NCBI GenBank assembly: GCA_900752905.1
Contig: CAADWX010000014.1
Span: 1 to 64,000, forward strand
DNA from: Bacilli bacterium
GTDB lineage: Bacteria; Bacillota_I; Bacilli_A; RF39; UBA660
Direction of reading: 5' to 3'
DNA: 64,000 bases
Part shown: piece by piece, positions 9,917-19,223 of the stretch
Numbering within the stretch: position 1 is the stretch's first letter
Layout of the letters: each line of letters starts with the position of its first letter
Program-made: the position numbers and the translations under genes
Notes under the pieces: model-generated
The model's input: the letters and a program-made list of their open reading frames with translations, nothing else
Told to the model about the DNA's origin: nothing
The model's database searches: none

Positions 9917-9940
9917 AAAGAGATTTAATTCTCTTTTTTT
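9915..9940. terminator. Terminator between converging genes
   Basis: AAAAAGAGA-TTTAAT-TCTCTTTTTTT just after the lipoprotein stop. The near-symmetric A and T tracts suit transcripts from both strands. Confidence 0.7.
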
Positions 9941-10823
9941 ATACAAATTCATATTCTCTTGATATTATCCTATTATCACTACAATATTCAATTACATATT
10001 TATTATCTTTCTTACAAATTATTATTCCTATAGTTTTTTCTTGATTTATTTTTCTTAAATTATTATCTATGTAATTCATATATATTTCTATTTGTCCTAT
10101 GTGTTCTTTCTTTAGCTCAGTTACTTTTAGTTCAACGACTACATAACAGTTAAACTCTATATTAAATAGTAATAAATCTATATAATTATACCTATCTCCT
10201 ATTTTAATTTTAAATTCACTTCCAATAAATGAAAATGAATTACCTAGTTCACTCATGAATGATTCTATATTCTATAATATTAATTTTTGTAATATCTTTT
10301 CAGATATCTCAGTATAATTATTATTATTTTTAATCAATATAGGATTTTTAACAAAATCTGTTACATTACTTTCTTTTTTATTTATCAATTTATTTCTTGT
10401 TTCTATATCTAATCTTTCATATTCATTTGATTTTATTCTTTCTCTTAACTCTCTAATTGATAAATTTTCTTCTTCTGATATTTTTATGTAATAATTAATC
10501 TTATTTATATCATCAATTGGTAATAATTCAACATAATGGCCATATGTTAATTGTTGCGACACTGTCGCAAGTTTTTCTATAATTACGTAGAACTTTTTCA
10601 TTCTTGTAAGAGAAGTAAAAGTATAACCTTTTCCTAATTCGATAGTTAATTTTTTAGAATATTCCTTTATTATTCCTTCTCCGTAATGCTTCCCTGCTTC
10701 ACTTAACATTTTTCCAACTTTGTAATATGTATTTAAATCATTTCTATTTTTACTATAATCTTTTACTCTTTTATATACTTCATTATTTATTATTTCTTCT
10801 TTTATTTTGTCATAATAATTCAT
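9939..10823 (-). pseudogene. YhcG/DUF1016 PDDEXK nuclease gene interrupted by an in-frame TAG
   Basis: The ATG at 10823 (GAGGAGG five bases upstream) opens a 183-codon frame holding the DUF1016 N-terminal helical domain (YYKVGKMLSEAGKHYGEG, FTSLTRMKKFY, SIRELRERIKSNEYERL). A TAG at 10272-10274 stops it. The same frame continues without any shift: NIESFMSELGNSFSFIG, then the PD-(D/E)xK nuclease core YNYIDLLLF...YVVVELKV and QIEIYMNYID. In intact homologues the sequence here runs LILE-(D/N)-IESF, so the stop most simply replaces a Glu codon (GAG to TAG). Either the enzyme is dead, the two halves are made separately (an internal ATG exists at 10256), or this is a base-call error. Confidence 0.85.
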
Positions 10824-10939
10824 AAATACCTCCTCATATTTAACATACATAAAATATTTTCAAAATACCTGCATAATGATTAATATCTTTAAGAATTAAT
10901 ATAAAATTTATTAAAATGAAATAATAGAATTTATTAACA

Positions 10940-10972
10940 AAAAAAAGATTAGATTTTTCTAACCTTTTTGTT
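10940..10972 (-). terminator. Terminator of the VanZ-like gene
   Basis: Minus strand: AAGGTTAGA-AAAA-TCTAATCTT stem overlapping the end of the gene at 10949, then a T tract. Confidence 0.65.
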
Positions 10973-11416
10973 ATATTTTTTTCTATTTATTAAGTATACA
11001 GCACTTATACCTATAGTACTACCAAATGTATCATATATACAATCTGTTATCTTACCACTTCTACCACTTATAAATAATTGATGAAATTCATCTGATATAG
11101 AATATAAAGTACATATAAGTATACTTAATATAATCATTTTATTTTTATCCATTTGATATGTATTTATAGATAAATAAACTAATATACCAAGTATTAAATA
11201 TTCAGTAATATGAGCACATTTTCTTATTGGATAAGATATATAATTAGATACTTGTTCTTCTGTTAATTTCTTATTTATTATTCTCTCTACAATAGGAACA
11301 ATTTTATTCACTATAATACCACTAGTATTAGATGATTTATCTCCATTTGATCCAGAAAATAAAAATATTATAATCATCCATAAAATAGTTAATATAATTA
11401 ATATATTTCTCTTCAT
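10949..11416 (-). CDS. VanZ-like family membrane protein
   Basis: 155 aa with four predicted helices. The first is MKRNILIILTILWMIIIFLFSG. The family signature is visible as RKCAHITEYLILGILVYL, then ISDEFHQLFISGRSGKITDCIYDTFGSTIGI. The ATG at 11416 has AAAGG nine bases upstream; a TTG at 11425 would overlap it. VanZ of Tn1546 raises teicoplanin resistance slightly, but most chromosomal members have unknown envelope roles. It stands at the downstream edge of the polysaccharide locus with its own terminator. Confidence 0.88.
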   Translation of the reverse strand: MKRNILIILTILWMIIIFLFSGSNGDKSSNTSGIIVNKIVPIVERIINKKLTEEQVSNYISYPIRKCAHITEYLILGILVYLSINTYQMDKNKMIILSILICTLYSISDEFHQLFISGRSGKITDCIYDTFGSTIGISAVYLINRKKYNKKVRKI

Positions 11417-11507
11417 ACTACACAACCTTTACATTAAAAAATAATATTAAAAATATTATTTTTTTATAATTACAAGAATTTTTACATATATAGAATAGCA
11501 ATAAAGC

Positions 11508-13319
11508 CTATTTTAAATATGAGTTTATCGCATTTATTATTTCAATATTATCATCGTGACTCTTAATTGCTATTCTTATCATTTCTTTATTTTCAAAACC
11601 TTTTTTATTTTTTAAATCTTTAATAAATATATTGTTATTTTTTAACAAATAAAGTGTTAAATCACTTGAATTTGATTCTTTCAATTCACACATCAAATAA
11701 TTAGCTTGTGAATTATAAACTTTAATTTTATCATTTTTATTTAAAGTTTCTATCATAAATTTTCTTTCCTCAGAAATTTTACTGCATGACTTTTCATAAT
11801 CCTTCTTATATATTGGAAAAATTTGTAAAAAATACTCTGCTATTGAATTAATATTCCATACTGGCATTTTTTCTTTCATAATTTTTAGACTTTCATAATC
11901 AGAACTACATAATACTCCCAATCTTAATCCACCTATTCCATAAGATTTTCCAATACTTTTTATAACATATAAATTTTTATATTTTTCAAGAATATTATCA
12001 CTAAGTAAACTATATCTAATGTCTTCATCTGCAAAATCAATAAATGATTCATCAATTATTATTTTTTTGTCATTCTTTGAATATTCATCTATTATTTCCA
12101 TTATATCTTCTTTACTTATAAAATTACCACTTGGATTATCTGGATTAATAACAATTAAATTGTCAACTTTATCTTTATATGATAATAACATTTCTTTTGT
12201 TATTTTGTAATCATTATCACAAGAATTAATTTCGATTATTTCATTATCTGGAAAACAACGTATATATTCATTAAAAGTAGGTATAACTACACCAATTTTT
12301 CCTTTAATGATATTTCTTAAATAATTAATTATTTCTGCCGCACCATTTCCAACAATTATTTTTTCTTCATCAATATTAAAAAACCTAGATATACATTTAT
12401 TTTGAATATATAGTGTTGATGGATAAGAACTAATAAGTTCTTTAAAATTATATTTTAATTTATTCAACATTTGTTCTGATGGAAAATATGGATTGACTAA
12501 ATAACAATAATCTTTCAATCCTTCAAATCTCCAATATCCACCAAATCTCTTTTTGTATAAATCTAATGTATTTTCTTCTTTTGAAAATAATAATTCTGAT
12601 ATATCTAAATCCTGACAATCATCTATTTCATACCATTTTTTATTCTTTATTACATATCCTTTTAATAATGATTTATTTATTCCTGAAATAACTTTTAATA
12701 CTAATTCATAATAACAATTATTTCCATATGCTTTTACATATGCTTCTAAGAAAGGTATGTAGTATTTTTCAATATATTCTTTTGAAAATTTATATATATT
12801 AACAGTTTTATAGTATTTGTTTATTTTATCATAATCAAAATCTTGTTTTTCTATAAACTCTAAAATATTTTTTTCAGAATCAAGTGTTACGACTGTCCCA
12901 TCCATCCATTGTTCATATTTTGCAAGAACAGCGGCATTATCATATTTAGATTCTATTAATTCTTTAATTATTGATGGTTCATATATCAAATCTGACTCCA
13001 ATAAAATTGTATCTTCTCTTTTAAATATATCTTTTGCTAAAAACAGTGAATATATATTATTTGTTATATCATAATCTTCATTAAAAACATATTCTATTTC
13101 TATCTTTTTATCTAAACCTTTGTCTTTTATATAATTAATTACATTATCTTTCTTATACCCTAAAACCAAAACTAATTTATTAATATTTGCTTCTTTCAAA
13201 GCATCAATACATCTTTCTAATAAAGTTTTACCATTTACTTCAAGCATACACTTTGTATTATCTTTTGTATATCTTCCTAATCTTGAACCTTTTCCTGCTG
13301 CTAACATTAATGCTTGCAT
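11508..13319 (-). CDS. Fusion of a LicC-type nucleotidyltransferase and a HisC/CobD-like PLP enzyme
   Basis: 603 aa. Residues 1 to about 235 are a sugar-nucleotidyltransferase-fold domain: MLAAGKGSRLGRYT nucleotide loop, LLESDLIY metal-binding Asp, and EFIEKQ. It is most like CTP:phosphocholine cytidylyltransferases (LicC). Residues about 250-603 are a class I/II aminotransferase-fold domain close to HisC and CobD: VGNGAAEIINYLR, VINPDNPSGN, IIDESFIDF, and KSIGKSYGIGGLRLG with the PLP Lys. AGGAGG precedes the ATG. The fusion suggests that one protein both makes an amine or phospho-amine and activates it as a CDP derivative, for transfer to the polysaccharide. PntC-like phosphonate enzymes have similar layout, but no PEP mutase is present. 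Substrate is unknown. Confidence 0.8.
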   Translation of the reverse strand: MQALMLAAGKGSRLGRYTKDNTKCMLEVNGKTLLERCIDALKEANINKLVLVLGYKKDNVINYIKDKGLDKKIEIEYVFNEDYDITNNIYSLFLAKDIFKREDTILLESDLIYEPSIIKELIESKYDNAAVLAKYEQWMDGTVVTLDSEKNILEFIEKQDFDYDKINKYYKTVNIYKFSKEYIEKYYIPFLEAYVKAYGNNCYYELVLKVISGINKSLLKGYVIKNKKWYEIDDCQDLDISELLFSKEENTLDLYKKRFGGYWRFEGLKDYCYLVNPYFPSEQMLNKLKYNFKELISSYPSTLYIQNKCISRFFNIDEEKIIVGNGAAEIINYLRNIIKGKIGVVIPTFNEYIRCFPDNEIIEINSCDNDYKITKEMLLSYKDKVDNLIVINPDNPSGNFISKEDIMEIIDEYSKNDKKIIIDESFIDFADEDIRYSLLSDNILEKYKNLYVIKSIGKSYGIGGLRLGVLCSSDYESLKIMKEKMPVWNINSIAEYFLQIFPIYKKDYEKSCSKISEERKFMIETLNKNDKIKVYNSQANYLMCELKESNSSDLTLYLLKNNNIFIKDLKNKKGFENKEMIRIAIKSHDDNIEIINAINSYLK

Positions 13320-13334
13320 AAAATGCCTCCTATT

Positions 13335-14336
13335 TTAATTATTTTTTTCATAGTTCCAAGAATCTCTGCACATATCTTCTAGCGATTTTGTAGCGATAAA
13401 TCCTAATTCTTCTCTTGCTTTTGTAGGATCAGAATAGCAGATAGCTATATCCCCTTCTCTTCTAGGTGCAATTTTATAATTAATTTTTATACCATTAGCT
13501 TTCTCAAATGCATTTATAATATCAAGTACACTATATCCTGTACCTGTTCCCAAATTATAAATATATAATCCTTTATTTTCTTTACTTAATTTTTCTATTG
13601 CTTTTATATGCCCAATAGCTAAATCAACGACATGAATATAATCTCTTACACCAGTACCATCTTTTGTATCATAATCATCACCAAATACTGATAGGCATTC
13701 CAATTTACCACTAGCAACCTTTGATATGTAAGGCATTAAATTAGCTGGTATACCATTAGGTTCTTCACCAATTAATCCAGATTCATGAGCACCTATTGGA
13801 TTAAAATATCTTAAAATACATATATCCCATTCATTATCTGATTTATATAAATCTTTTAATATTTGTTCAACAAATAATTTACTAGTCCCGTAAGGATTAG
13901 TTGTACCACCAGTTTTACACTCTTCAGTTATTGGAATAATTTCTGGATTTCCATATACTGTCGCACTACTAGAAAAAACAATTTTTTTACAATTATATTT
14001 TTTCATCACATCAAGTAAATTTAATACAGTTGCAATATTATTTGTATAATATTCTATAGGTTTCTTAACACTTTCTCCTACAGCTTTGTATGCTGCAAAA
14101 TCAATTACAGCATCTATATTATTTTCATTAAATATTTTTTCTAAAATATTCTTGTCAATCATATTTCCTTCATAAAATTTAACACTTTTACCCGTTATTT
14201 TATTAATTTTATCAAGTACTTCTATTTTACTGTTAGATAAGTTATCTAATATTATTACTTCATAATCATTATTTAATAATTCTACACATGTGTGGGAACC
14301 TATGTATCCAGTTCCACCTGTTACTAATATTTTCAT
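13335..14336 (-). CDS. galE: UDP-glucose 4-epimerase
   Basis: About 333 aa. Interconverts UDP-Glc and UDP-Gal in the cytoplasm. Extended SDR: N-terminal NAD motif [25 protein letters not shown] with the catalytic Ser/Thr, [12 protein letters not shown] with Tyr and Lys, and RYFNPIGAH, which is characteristic of GalE. The C-terminal [20 protein letters not shown] is also diagnostic. The start is the ATG at 14336 (GGTGAT just upstream); an extended reading to 14384 would add 16 residues unlike the family. It supplies UDP-Gal for the Glf encoded in the same locus. Confidence 0.94.
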   Translation of the reverse strand: MKILVTGGTGYIGSHTCVELLNNDYEVIILDNLSNSKIEVLDKINKITGKSVKFYEGNMIDKNILEKIFNENNIDAVIDFAAYKAVGESVKKPIEYYTNNIATVLNLLDVMKKYNCKKIVFSSSATVYGNPEIIPITEECKTGGTTNPYGTSKLFVEQILKDLYKSDNEWDICILRYFNPIGAHESGLIGEEPNGIPANLMPYISKVASGKLECLSVFGDDYDTKDGTGVRDYIHVVDLAIGHIKAIEKLSKENKGLYIYNLGTGTGYSVLDIINAFEKANGIKINYKIAPRREGDIAICYSDPTKAREELGFIATKSLEDMCRDSWNYEKNN

Positions 14337-14357
14337 ATAATCACCACAATTAGTATA

Positions 14358-14392
14358 ACAAAAAATAATATTGCTTGCAAACAATATTATTT
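14358..14392 (-). terminator. Hairpin between the DegT aminotransferase gene and galE
   Basis: Minus strand: AATAATATTG-TTTG-CAAGCAATATTATT followed by TTTTG, directly after the aminotransferase stop. The stem is long but AT-rich. It may lower galE expression relative to the genes upstream. Confidence 0.5.
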
Positions 14393-15496
14393 TTTTATTA
14401 TATTTTTTATTATATTACAAATAATATCTACTTCTTCTATTTTTAAATCTGCATATAAAGGAAGAGTTAATATTCTTGAAGATATTTTTTTAGCAATTGG
14501 TGTATCTAATGAATTATAAATTTCTTTATAACAATCGAAATCAGATGTTATTGGATAAAAATACTTTCTAGCAAAAATATTATTTTCAGCTAATTTATCA
14601 CAAATTATATTTCTATCAACATTTAATTTTTGTTCATCAAATACAACTGGAAAATATGCATAATTATATTTAACATTATCTTTATATTTAGGTATTTTAA
14701 TTCCATCGATATTTTCTAAATTATTTACATATCTTTCAACAATATTTTTTCTCTTTTGTATTTCATTGTCTACATGTCTTAAATTACATATACCCATTGC
14801 TGCCTGAAATTCATTCATTTTACAATTCATGCCAACTGACTTTACTGTTTCAGCATCTACTATACCAAAATTTTTTTGAAGATTAAGTTCTGGTACTAAC
14901 TCACCATCATTAGTTACAACAGCACCACCTTCTATTGTATTATATACTTTTGTTGCATGGAAACTGAACATTGAAGCATCACCATAATTAGAAATACCTT
15001 TTCCATCTAACATAACTCCAAAAGCATGAGCAGCATCATATATAACTTTTAAATTATGCTTTCTAGCAATATTTTCTATTTGCTCAACATTACATGGAAA
15101 CCCGTAAACATGCACAGCAACAATAGCGCTTGTTTTATCTGTTATAAGGCTTTCAATTTTATCAGTATCAATAGTATAATCATCTTCTTTAATATCGCAA
15201 AATACAGGAGTTAATCCATTTTGTACTATTGCATGTGTTGTAGATGCGAATGTAAATGGAGTTGTAATTACTTCACCTTTTAAATTCATTGATTTAATTA
15301 ATGTATATAAAGCCATATGGCCATTATTAAATAAAACTGTATTTGAGACATTTAAATATTCACTCAACTTTTTTTCTAATTCCTTATGTTTTGCTCCATT
15401 ATTTGTTAACCATTTTGATTCCCAAATATCTTTTATTTCATCACAGTACTCTTCATACGAAGGCATTGATGATTGAGTTACTAATATTTTATTCAT
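14387..15496 (-). CDS. DegT/DnrJ/EryC1 family sugar aminotransferase
   Basis: 369 aa, standard length. PLP enzyme that aminates a keto nucleotide sugar. Visible: [14 protein letters not shown] cofactor-binding stretch, [23 protein letters not shown] with the PLP-nitrogen Asp, and [19 protein letters not shown] with the Schiff-base Lys. It is closest in shape to the VioA/FdtB-like enzymes that make 4-amino- or 3-amino-6-deoxy sugars. Its neighbours are an SDR and an ATP-grasp protein in the same direction, which suggests a modified amino sugar. The exact nucleotide sugar cannot be read from sequence. Confidence 0.88.
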   Translation of the reverse strand: MNKILVTQSSMPSYEEYCDEIKDIWESKWLTNNGAKHKELEKKLSEYLNVSNTVLFNNGHMALYTLIKSMNLKGEVITTPFTFASTTHAIVQNGLTPVFCDIKEDDYTIDTDKIESLITDKTSAIVAVHVYGFPCNVEQIENIARKHNLKVIYDAAHAFGVMLDGKGISNYGDASMFSFHATKVYNTIEGGAVVTNDGELVPELNLQKNFGIVDAETVKSVGMNCKMNEFQAAMGICNLRHVDNEIQKRKNIVERYVNNLENIDGIKIPKYKDNVKYNYAYFPVVFDEQKLNVDRNIICDKLAENNIFARKYFYPITSDFDCYKEIYNSLDTPIAKKISSRILTLPLYADLKIEEVDIICNIIKNIIKK

Positions 15497-15514
15497 TTTG
15501 ACTTCTCTTTTCTA

Positions 15515-16519
15515 TTATTTTAGATTTTTTTTCAATTGCTTAAATCTATCTAATTTCATTTCTTTTTTTAATTCTTTTAAATATGAAATATAATCATATT
15601 TAGGTTCATATCCTAAATCTCTTTTTGCATTTTCAATATCCATAATATATACAGGGCTGTCTGGTTTATCTGGGCATTCTATTATTTCAGATTTTTTTTC
15701 ACCACAAAATACATCTATTATACCTTCTATTTGTTTTCTTAAAGATGTTCCTACTCCTGTTCCTACATTATAAAATCCTGTTTCAACATTAGCTAAAACT
15801 GCTTTGCATAACATTTGACTAAAATCTGCAACGTAAACTATATCTTTTTCATTATCAGGATTTCCCCACATTTCAATTGGTTCTCCATTAATTGCTTTAT
15901 CAATTAATATTCTGTATCCTAATTTCTTATATACCCCATCAACATTATAGCCATCATCAGGTGTATATTGATATATTGTTGGTAATCTAAATATAAAATT
16001 TTTAATTCCATACTCTTGATGATAATGTTCTATCATATCAACTGCAGTACTTTTAGATATTGCATATAAAGCATGATCACCAGTCATTTTTATTTTTCGT
16101 GGCATATCTGGATGTAATATTTTTTCTTTTCCAAAATATCCACTCAAATCAGCAATTGTTTGTGTATATATAATTCTATCAACTTTATTTATTCTACAAT
16201 ATTCAAGAACATTTAATGCACCAAGAATATTTGTGTATATATAATCATATGGATTATAACCACTCATAAATGCTGGAAGTACACCTGCAAGCATCATAAC
16301 AGCATATACATTATCTGTAGGCAATACATTAAAATCCTCCTTTTTTGAAATATCCACCGAATAAAATTTTACATCAATAGATTCAAAAAAATTTGTTTCA
16401 CGTCTTCCAACAGCAATGATTTCATACTCGTTTTTATCAAAGAATTTTTTTGCATAATCCGTTAAATAGCTTCCTGTATTACCAGTTGCTCCAAAAATTA
16501 TTATTTTTTTCTTTTCCAT
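15515..16519 (-). CDS. NAD-dependent epimerase/dehydratase (extended SDR)
   Basis: 334 aa. N-terminal Rossmann motif IIIFGATGNTGSYLTDYA, then a catalytic YAISKSTAVDMIEHY (YxxxK) near residue 150. FRLPTIYQY and the C-terminal NVGTGVGTSL resemble sugar-nucleotide dehydratases and epimerases. GAGGAG precedes the ATG, and only 22 bases separate it from the ATP-grasp gene. It probably prepares the keto or epimerised sugar used by the DegT aminotransferase next door. The reaction is not certain. Confidence 0.83.
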   Translation of the reverse strand: MEKKKIIIFGATGNTGSYLTDYAKKFFDKNEYEIIAVGRRETNFFESIDVKFYSVDISKKEDFNVLPTDNVYAVMMLAGVLPAFMSGYNPYDYIYTNILGALNVLEYCRINKVDRIIYTQTIADLSGYFGKEKILHPDMPRKIKMTGDHALYAISKSTAVDMIEHYHQEYGIKNFIFRLPTIYQYTPDDGYNVDGVYKKLGYRILIDKAINGEPIEMWGNPDNEKDIVYVADFSQMLCKAVLANVETGFYNVGTGVGTSLRKQIEGIIDVFCGEKKSEIIECPDKPDSPVYIMDIENAKRDLGYEPKYDYISYLKELKKEMKLDRFKQLKKNLK

Positions 16520-16541
16520 TTCATTACTCCTCGTATAAATA

Positions 16542-17759
16542 TTACTTTTTTAGTTCTATGTGTAACCATTCAGATGATTTAGACATTACTTCATCTAATT
16601 GTTCCCTACTATCAAATCTAAAGAACATATCTCCTAATGACTTGTTAGCACCAGTAAAAGGTTCTACATAATCCCCAGTTTTCGTAGATAAATCCATAAC
16701 TTTAAGATATTTTTCTTCTATTTCTTTATCTACGTATATTTTTTTTAATTCTCCACATTCACCTGGTCTTGCATGAACTACCATTTCACACCAAAAGCCA
16801 TCACATTCTGTTTGTTTTACTTCATTAAGCGGCATTCCAACTGCTTTTCTAACTTCTGCTTCAATTAAATCAATACCATAAGCAAGTCTTTGTAATTCAG
16901 CAATTTTACATCCACCCCCACGTGGCGATACCTCCATTAAATATGGCTTACCATTTGCAATACAGGTTTCTATATTATATATACCTGTTTTCATTCCTAA
17001 TAAATCAATTAATCTTTGCGTTTCTGATGTTAATTCATCTTGAAATTCTTTTTTCATTGTTGAGGTCCATATAATATATGCAGGTGTATAAGGATTTTCT
17101 GCTTCAGAATCAAATAACTGATCAGAATAAGAAACGAATTTTAATTTTCCATCAACTGAAAATGGATCAGCACTAGAATGTGCTCCTTCAAAAGTTAGAA
17201 AATCTTCAATAATAAATGCACCATTATGTGCACCATTTAAAGCTATTTCAATTGCTTGTTTTAAATCTTCTGGTCTTTCAACTTTTGTAACTCCTTTGCT
17301 TCCTGCTGAATCAGTTGGTTTTACTATTACTGGCCAATTGAAATAACTAATGTCTTTTAATGGTTCTTCAATATTTGTATATCTTTTTGCATTTGGAACA
17401 TTAAAATTATTTTTTGCTAAAAATTCTCTAAATAATCCTTTATCTTGAAGAATACATGCTGCTTCATATGAACATTGAAATGGCAAATTCATATTTTCAG
17501 CAACATACGCTGCAGTAACTACACCAGGATCACAAGCAAAAGACATTATTCCATCAATTTCTAATTCTTTTGCCTTAGATAACACTAATTCTTTATCAAT
17601 TATACTAATATTACAGTACATATCAGAAAACTTATGTGCATCATTTTCAGGCAAGTAATCACAAGTAATTACATATAATCCTAGCTCATGTGCTTTTTCT
17701 ATAATTGGTATTATATATCTTGATCCTCCTAATAACATTAATTTTTTATTTTTTTTCAT
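16542..17759 (-). CDS. ATP-grasp ligase of the polysaccharide locus
   Basis: 405 aa. An N-terminal pre-ATP-grasp domain (LMLLGGSRYIIPIIEKAHEL) is followed by the ATP-grasp fold: WPVIVKPTDSAGSKGVTKV phosphate loop, AFIIEDFL, and ETCIANGKPYLMEVSPRGGG with metal-binding Glu and the arginine motif. It is related to carbamoyl-phosphate-synthase/PurK/biotin-carboxylase-like ligases that join a carboxylate to an amine through an acyl phosphate. Between a flippase and amino-sugar genes, the simplest reading is that it attaches an amino acid or other acid to the amino sugar. That role is inference; the fold is clear. Confidence 0.82.
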   Translation of the reverse strand: MKKNKKLMLLGGSRYIIPIIEKAHELGLYVITCDYLPENDAHKFSDMYCNISIIDKELVLSKAKELEIDGIMSFACDPGVVTAAYVAENMNLPFQCSYEAACILQDKGLFREFLAKNNFNVPNAKRYTNIEEPLKDISYFNWPVIVKPTDSAGSKGVTKVERPEDLKQAIEIALNGAHNGAFIIEDFLTFEGAHSSADPFSVDGKLKFVSYSDQLFDSEAENPYTPAYIIWTSTMKKEFQDELTSETQRLIDLLGMKTGIYNIETCIANGKPYLMEVSPRGGGCKIAELQRLAYGIDLIEAEVRKAVGMPLNEVKQTECDGFWCEMVVHARPGECGELKKIYVDKEIEEKYLKVMDLSTKTGDYVEPFTGANKSLGDMFFRFDSREQLDEVMSKSSEWLHIELKK

Positions 17760-17774
17760 ATAAGTTCACTCCTT

Positions 17775-19223
17775 CTAACTAGCCTTTCTTTTTTTTAATT
17801 TTAATTTGATGCTATCTATTATATACCTAAATGCTTCTAATTTAAAGGCATATGATAATACTATATATATAACTATTCCTAATAAAATTTGAATAACTAA
17901 TATTAATATACTACTAATTGGCAATAAATTCATCATGTATACTATAATTCCCATAAATACTGAAACAAATAAAGATGGTAAAATATCAGTTATTTGTTCC
18001 ATATATGAATAATCAACTAATTTTTTATTTGGATGGGAATTAATAAATGTAGATATTATTGATGTGATTATTTTCATAAAAACCATAAATTTTATACCAA
18101 AAGGAATACTTATAATAAGAACTGTAACTCCGATAATCTTTTTTATTACCTCAAGTTTAAGAAAAATATCACTTCTTCCTAATGCATTTATTGCTTGAAG
18201 ATTTATTGTATGTATTGGCCAAAGCATATATGAAAAACATAATAACTGCATTAATGGAACAGCTGGTAACCACTTATCGGTTAGTAATATACTAACTAAT
18301 GGTTTTGCTGCAACAGCTAACCCTATCATTAAAGGAAAAAGTAAAAATGAACTTGTTTTTATTGATCTTCTCATCATATTTTTTACTTTTTGTTTATTAT
18401 CTTGTTCCTTTGACAATGTTGGAAGCATTACAGATGAAATCGATCCATCAATATTAACTGTTATCAATTTAGGAAATTGATTTCCTCTATTATAATAAGC
18501 TAACTGCTCTGTAGTATATATTTTCCCTATTGATAATCCATAAATTTCATTATAGACAGTATCTATTAAACTTGAGCATAACATTTTCCATCCAAATCCA
18601 TATAATACTTTTAAACGTTTAAATGAAAATTCTAATGTTGGCCTCCATTTAACTGTTATCCATAATATTATGGTATCAAATAATGTATTTGAAAGTTGTT
18701 GTACAACAAGTGACCATACACCGTATCCATTATAAGCCATCCATATACCTATTACTGCAGATATAACTGTACCTATAAATGTACTAACAAAAAACTTTTT
18801 AAACATCATGTTTTTTGAAACATATGAACATTGAATACTTTTAACTCCAGCAATCAAAACTGTAATTCCTAATACTCTTAATACTGGTGTTAATATAGGA
18901 GAAGAATAAAATTTTGCAGCTAATGGTGCTGTGAAAAAAATTACCAAATACATTATAATCGACATTATAATATTACAATAAAATACTGTTGAAAAATCTT
19001 TGCTATCAGCATTTTTCTTTTGAATTAAAGAAGTTCCTAAACCACTTTCAACAAATACATTTGAAATAGTTATAAAAATTGTTGTTAATGCTATTACACC
19101 ATATTGTTCTGGAGCAATTAATCTTGCAAGTATAATAGATACAACTAAATTTACAACTTGTGCACAAACTCTTTCCAAAAATTTCCAAACCAATGAAGAA
19201 ATAACTTTACTTTTGCTATTCAT
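17775..19223 (-). CDS. Wzx-type polysaccharide flippase (MOP superfamily)
   Basis: 482 aa, about 12-14 hydrophobic helices, the usual size for Wzx. The N-terminus (KVISSLVWKFLERVCAQVVN, then ILARLIAPEQYGVIALTTIF) is the classic polysaccharide-transport pattern. It moves the undecaprenyl-linked repeat unit to the outer face of the membrane. The gene overlaps the end of the upstream glycosyltransferase gene by 8 bases, which implies translational coupling. One flippase and one Wzy-like protein in the same locus define a Wzx/Wzy-dependent pathway. Confidence 0.92.
   Translation of the reverse strand: MNSKSKVISSLVWKFLERVCAQVVNLVVSIILARLIAPEQYGVIALTTIFITISNVFVESGLGTSLIQKKNADSKDFSTVFYCNIIMSIIMYLVIFFTAPLAAKFYSSPILTPVLRVLGITVLIAGVKSIQCSYVSKNMMFKKFFVSTFIGTVISAVIGIWMAYNGYGVWSLVVQQLSNTLFDTIILWITVKWRPTLEFSFKRLKVLYGFGWKMLCSSLIDTVYNEIYGLSIGKIYTTEQLAYYNRGNQFPKLITVNIDGSISSVMLPTLSKEQDNKQKVKNMMRRSIKTSSFLLFPLMIGLAVAAKPLVSILLTDKWLPAVPLMQLLCFSYMLWPIHTINLQAINALGRSDIFLKLEVIKKIIGVTVLIISIPFGIKFMVFMKIITSIISTFINSHPNKKLVDYSYMEQITDILPSLFVSVFMGIIVYMMNLLPISSILILVIQILLGIVIYIVLSYAFKLEAFRYIIDSIKLKLKKRKAS

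Noticed and set aside
9939..10823. Amber codon recoding as the explanation for the split nuclease
   Set aside because: Other genes here use TAG as an ordinary stop (for example 53574-53576), so general recoding is not supported.
10851..10948. Extra gene between the nuclease pseudogene and the VanZ-like gene
   Set aside because: The gap is A/T-rich with stops in all frames; only the VanZ terminator is supported.
11508..13319. Direct assignment of the fusion protein as PntC for phosphonates
   Set aside because: No PEP mutase or phosphonopyruvate decarboxylase is in the locus, and the PLP domain looks closer to HisC/CobD.
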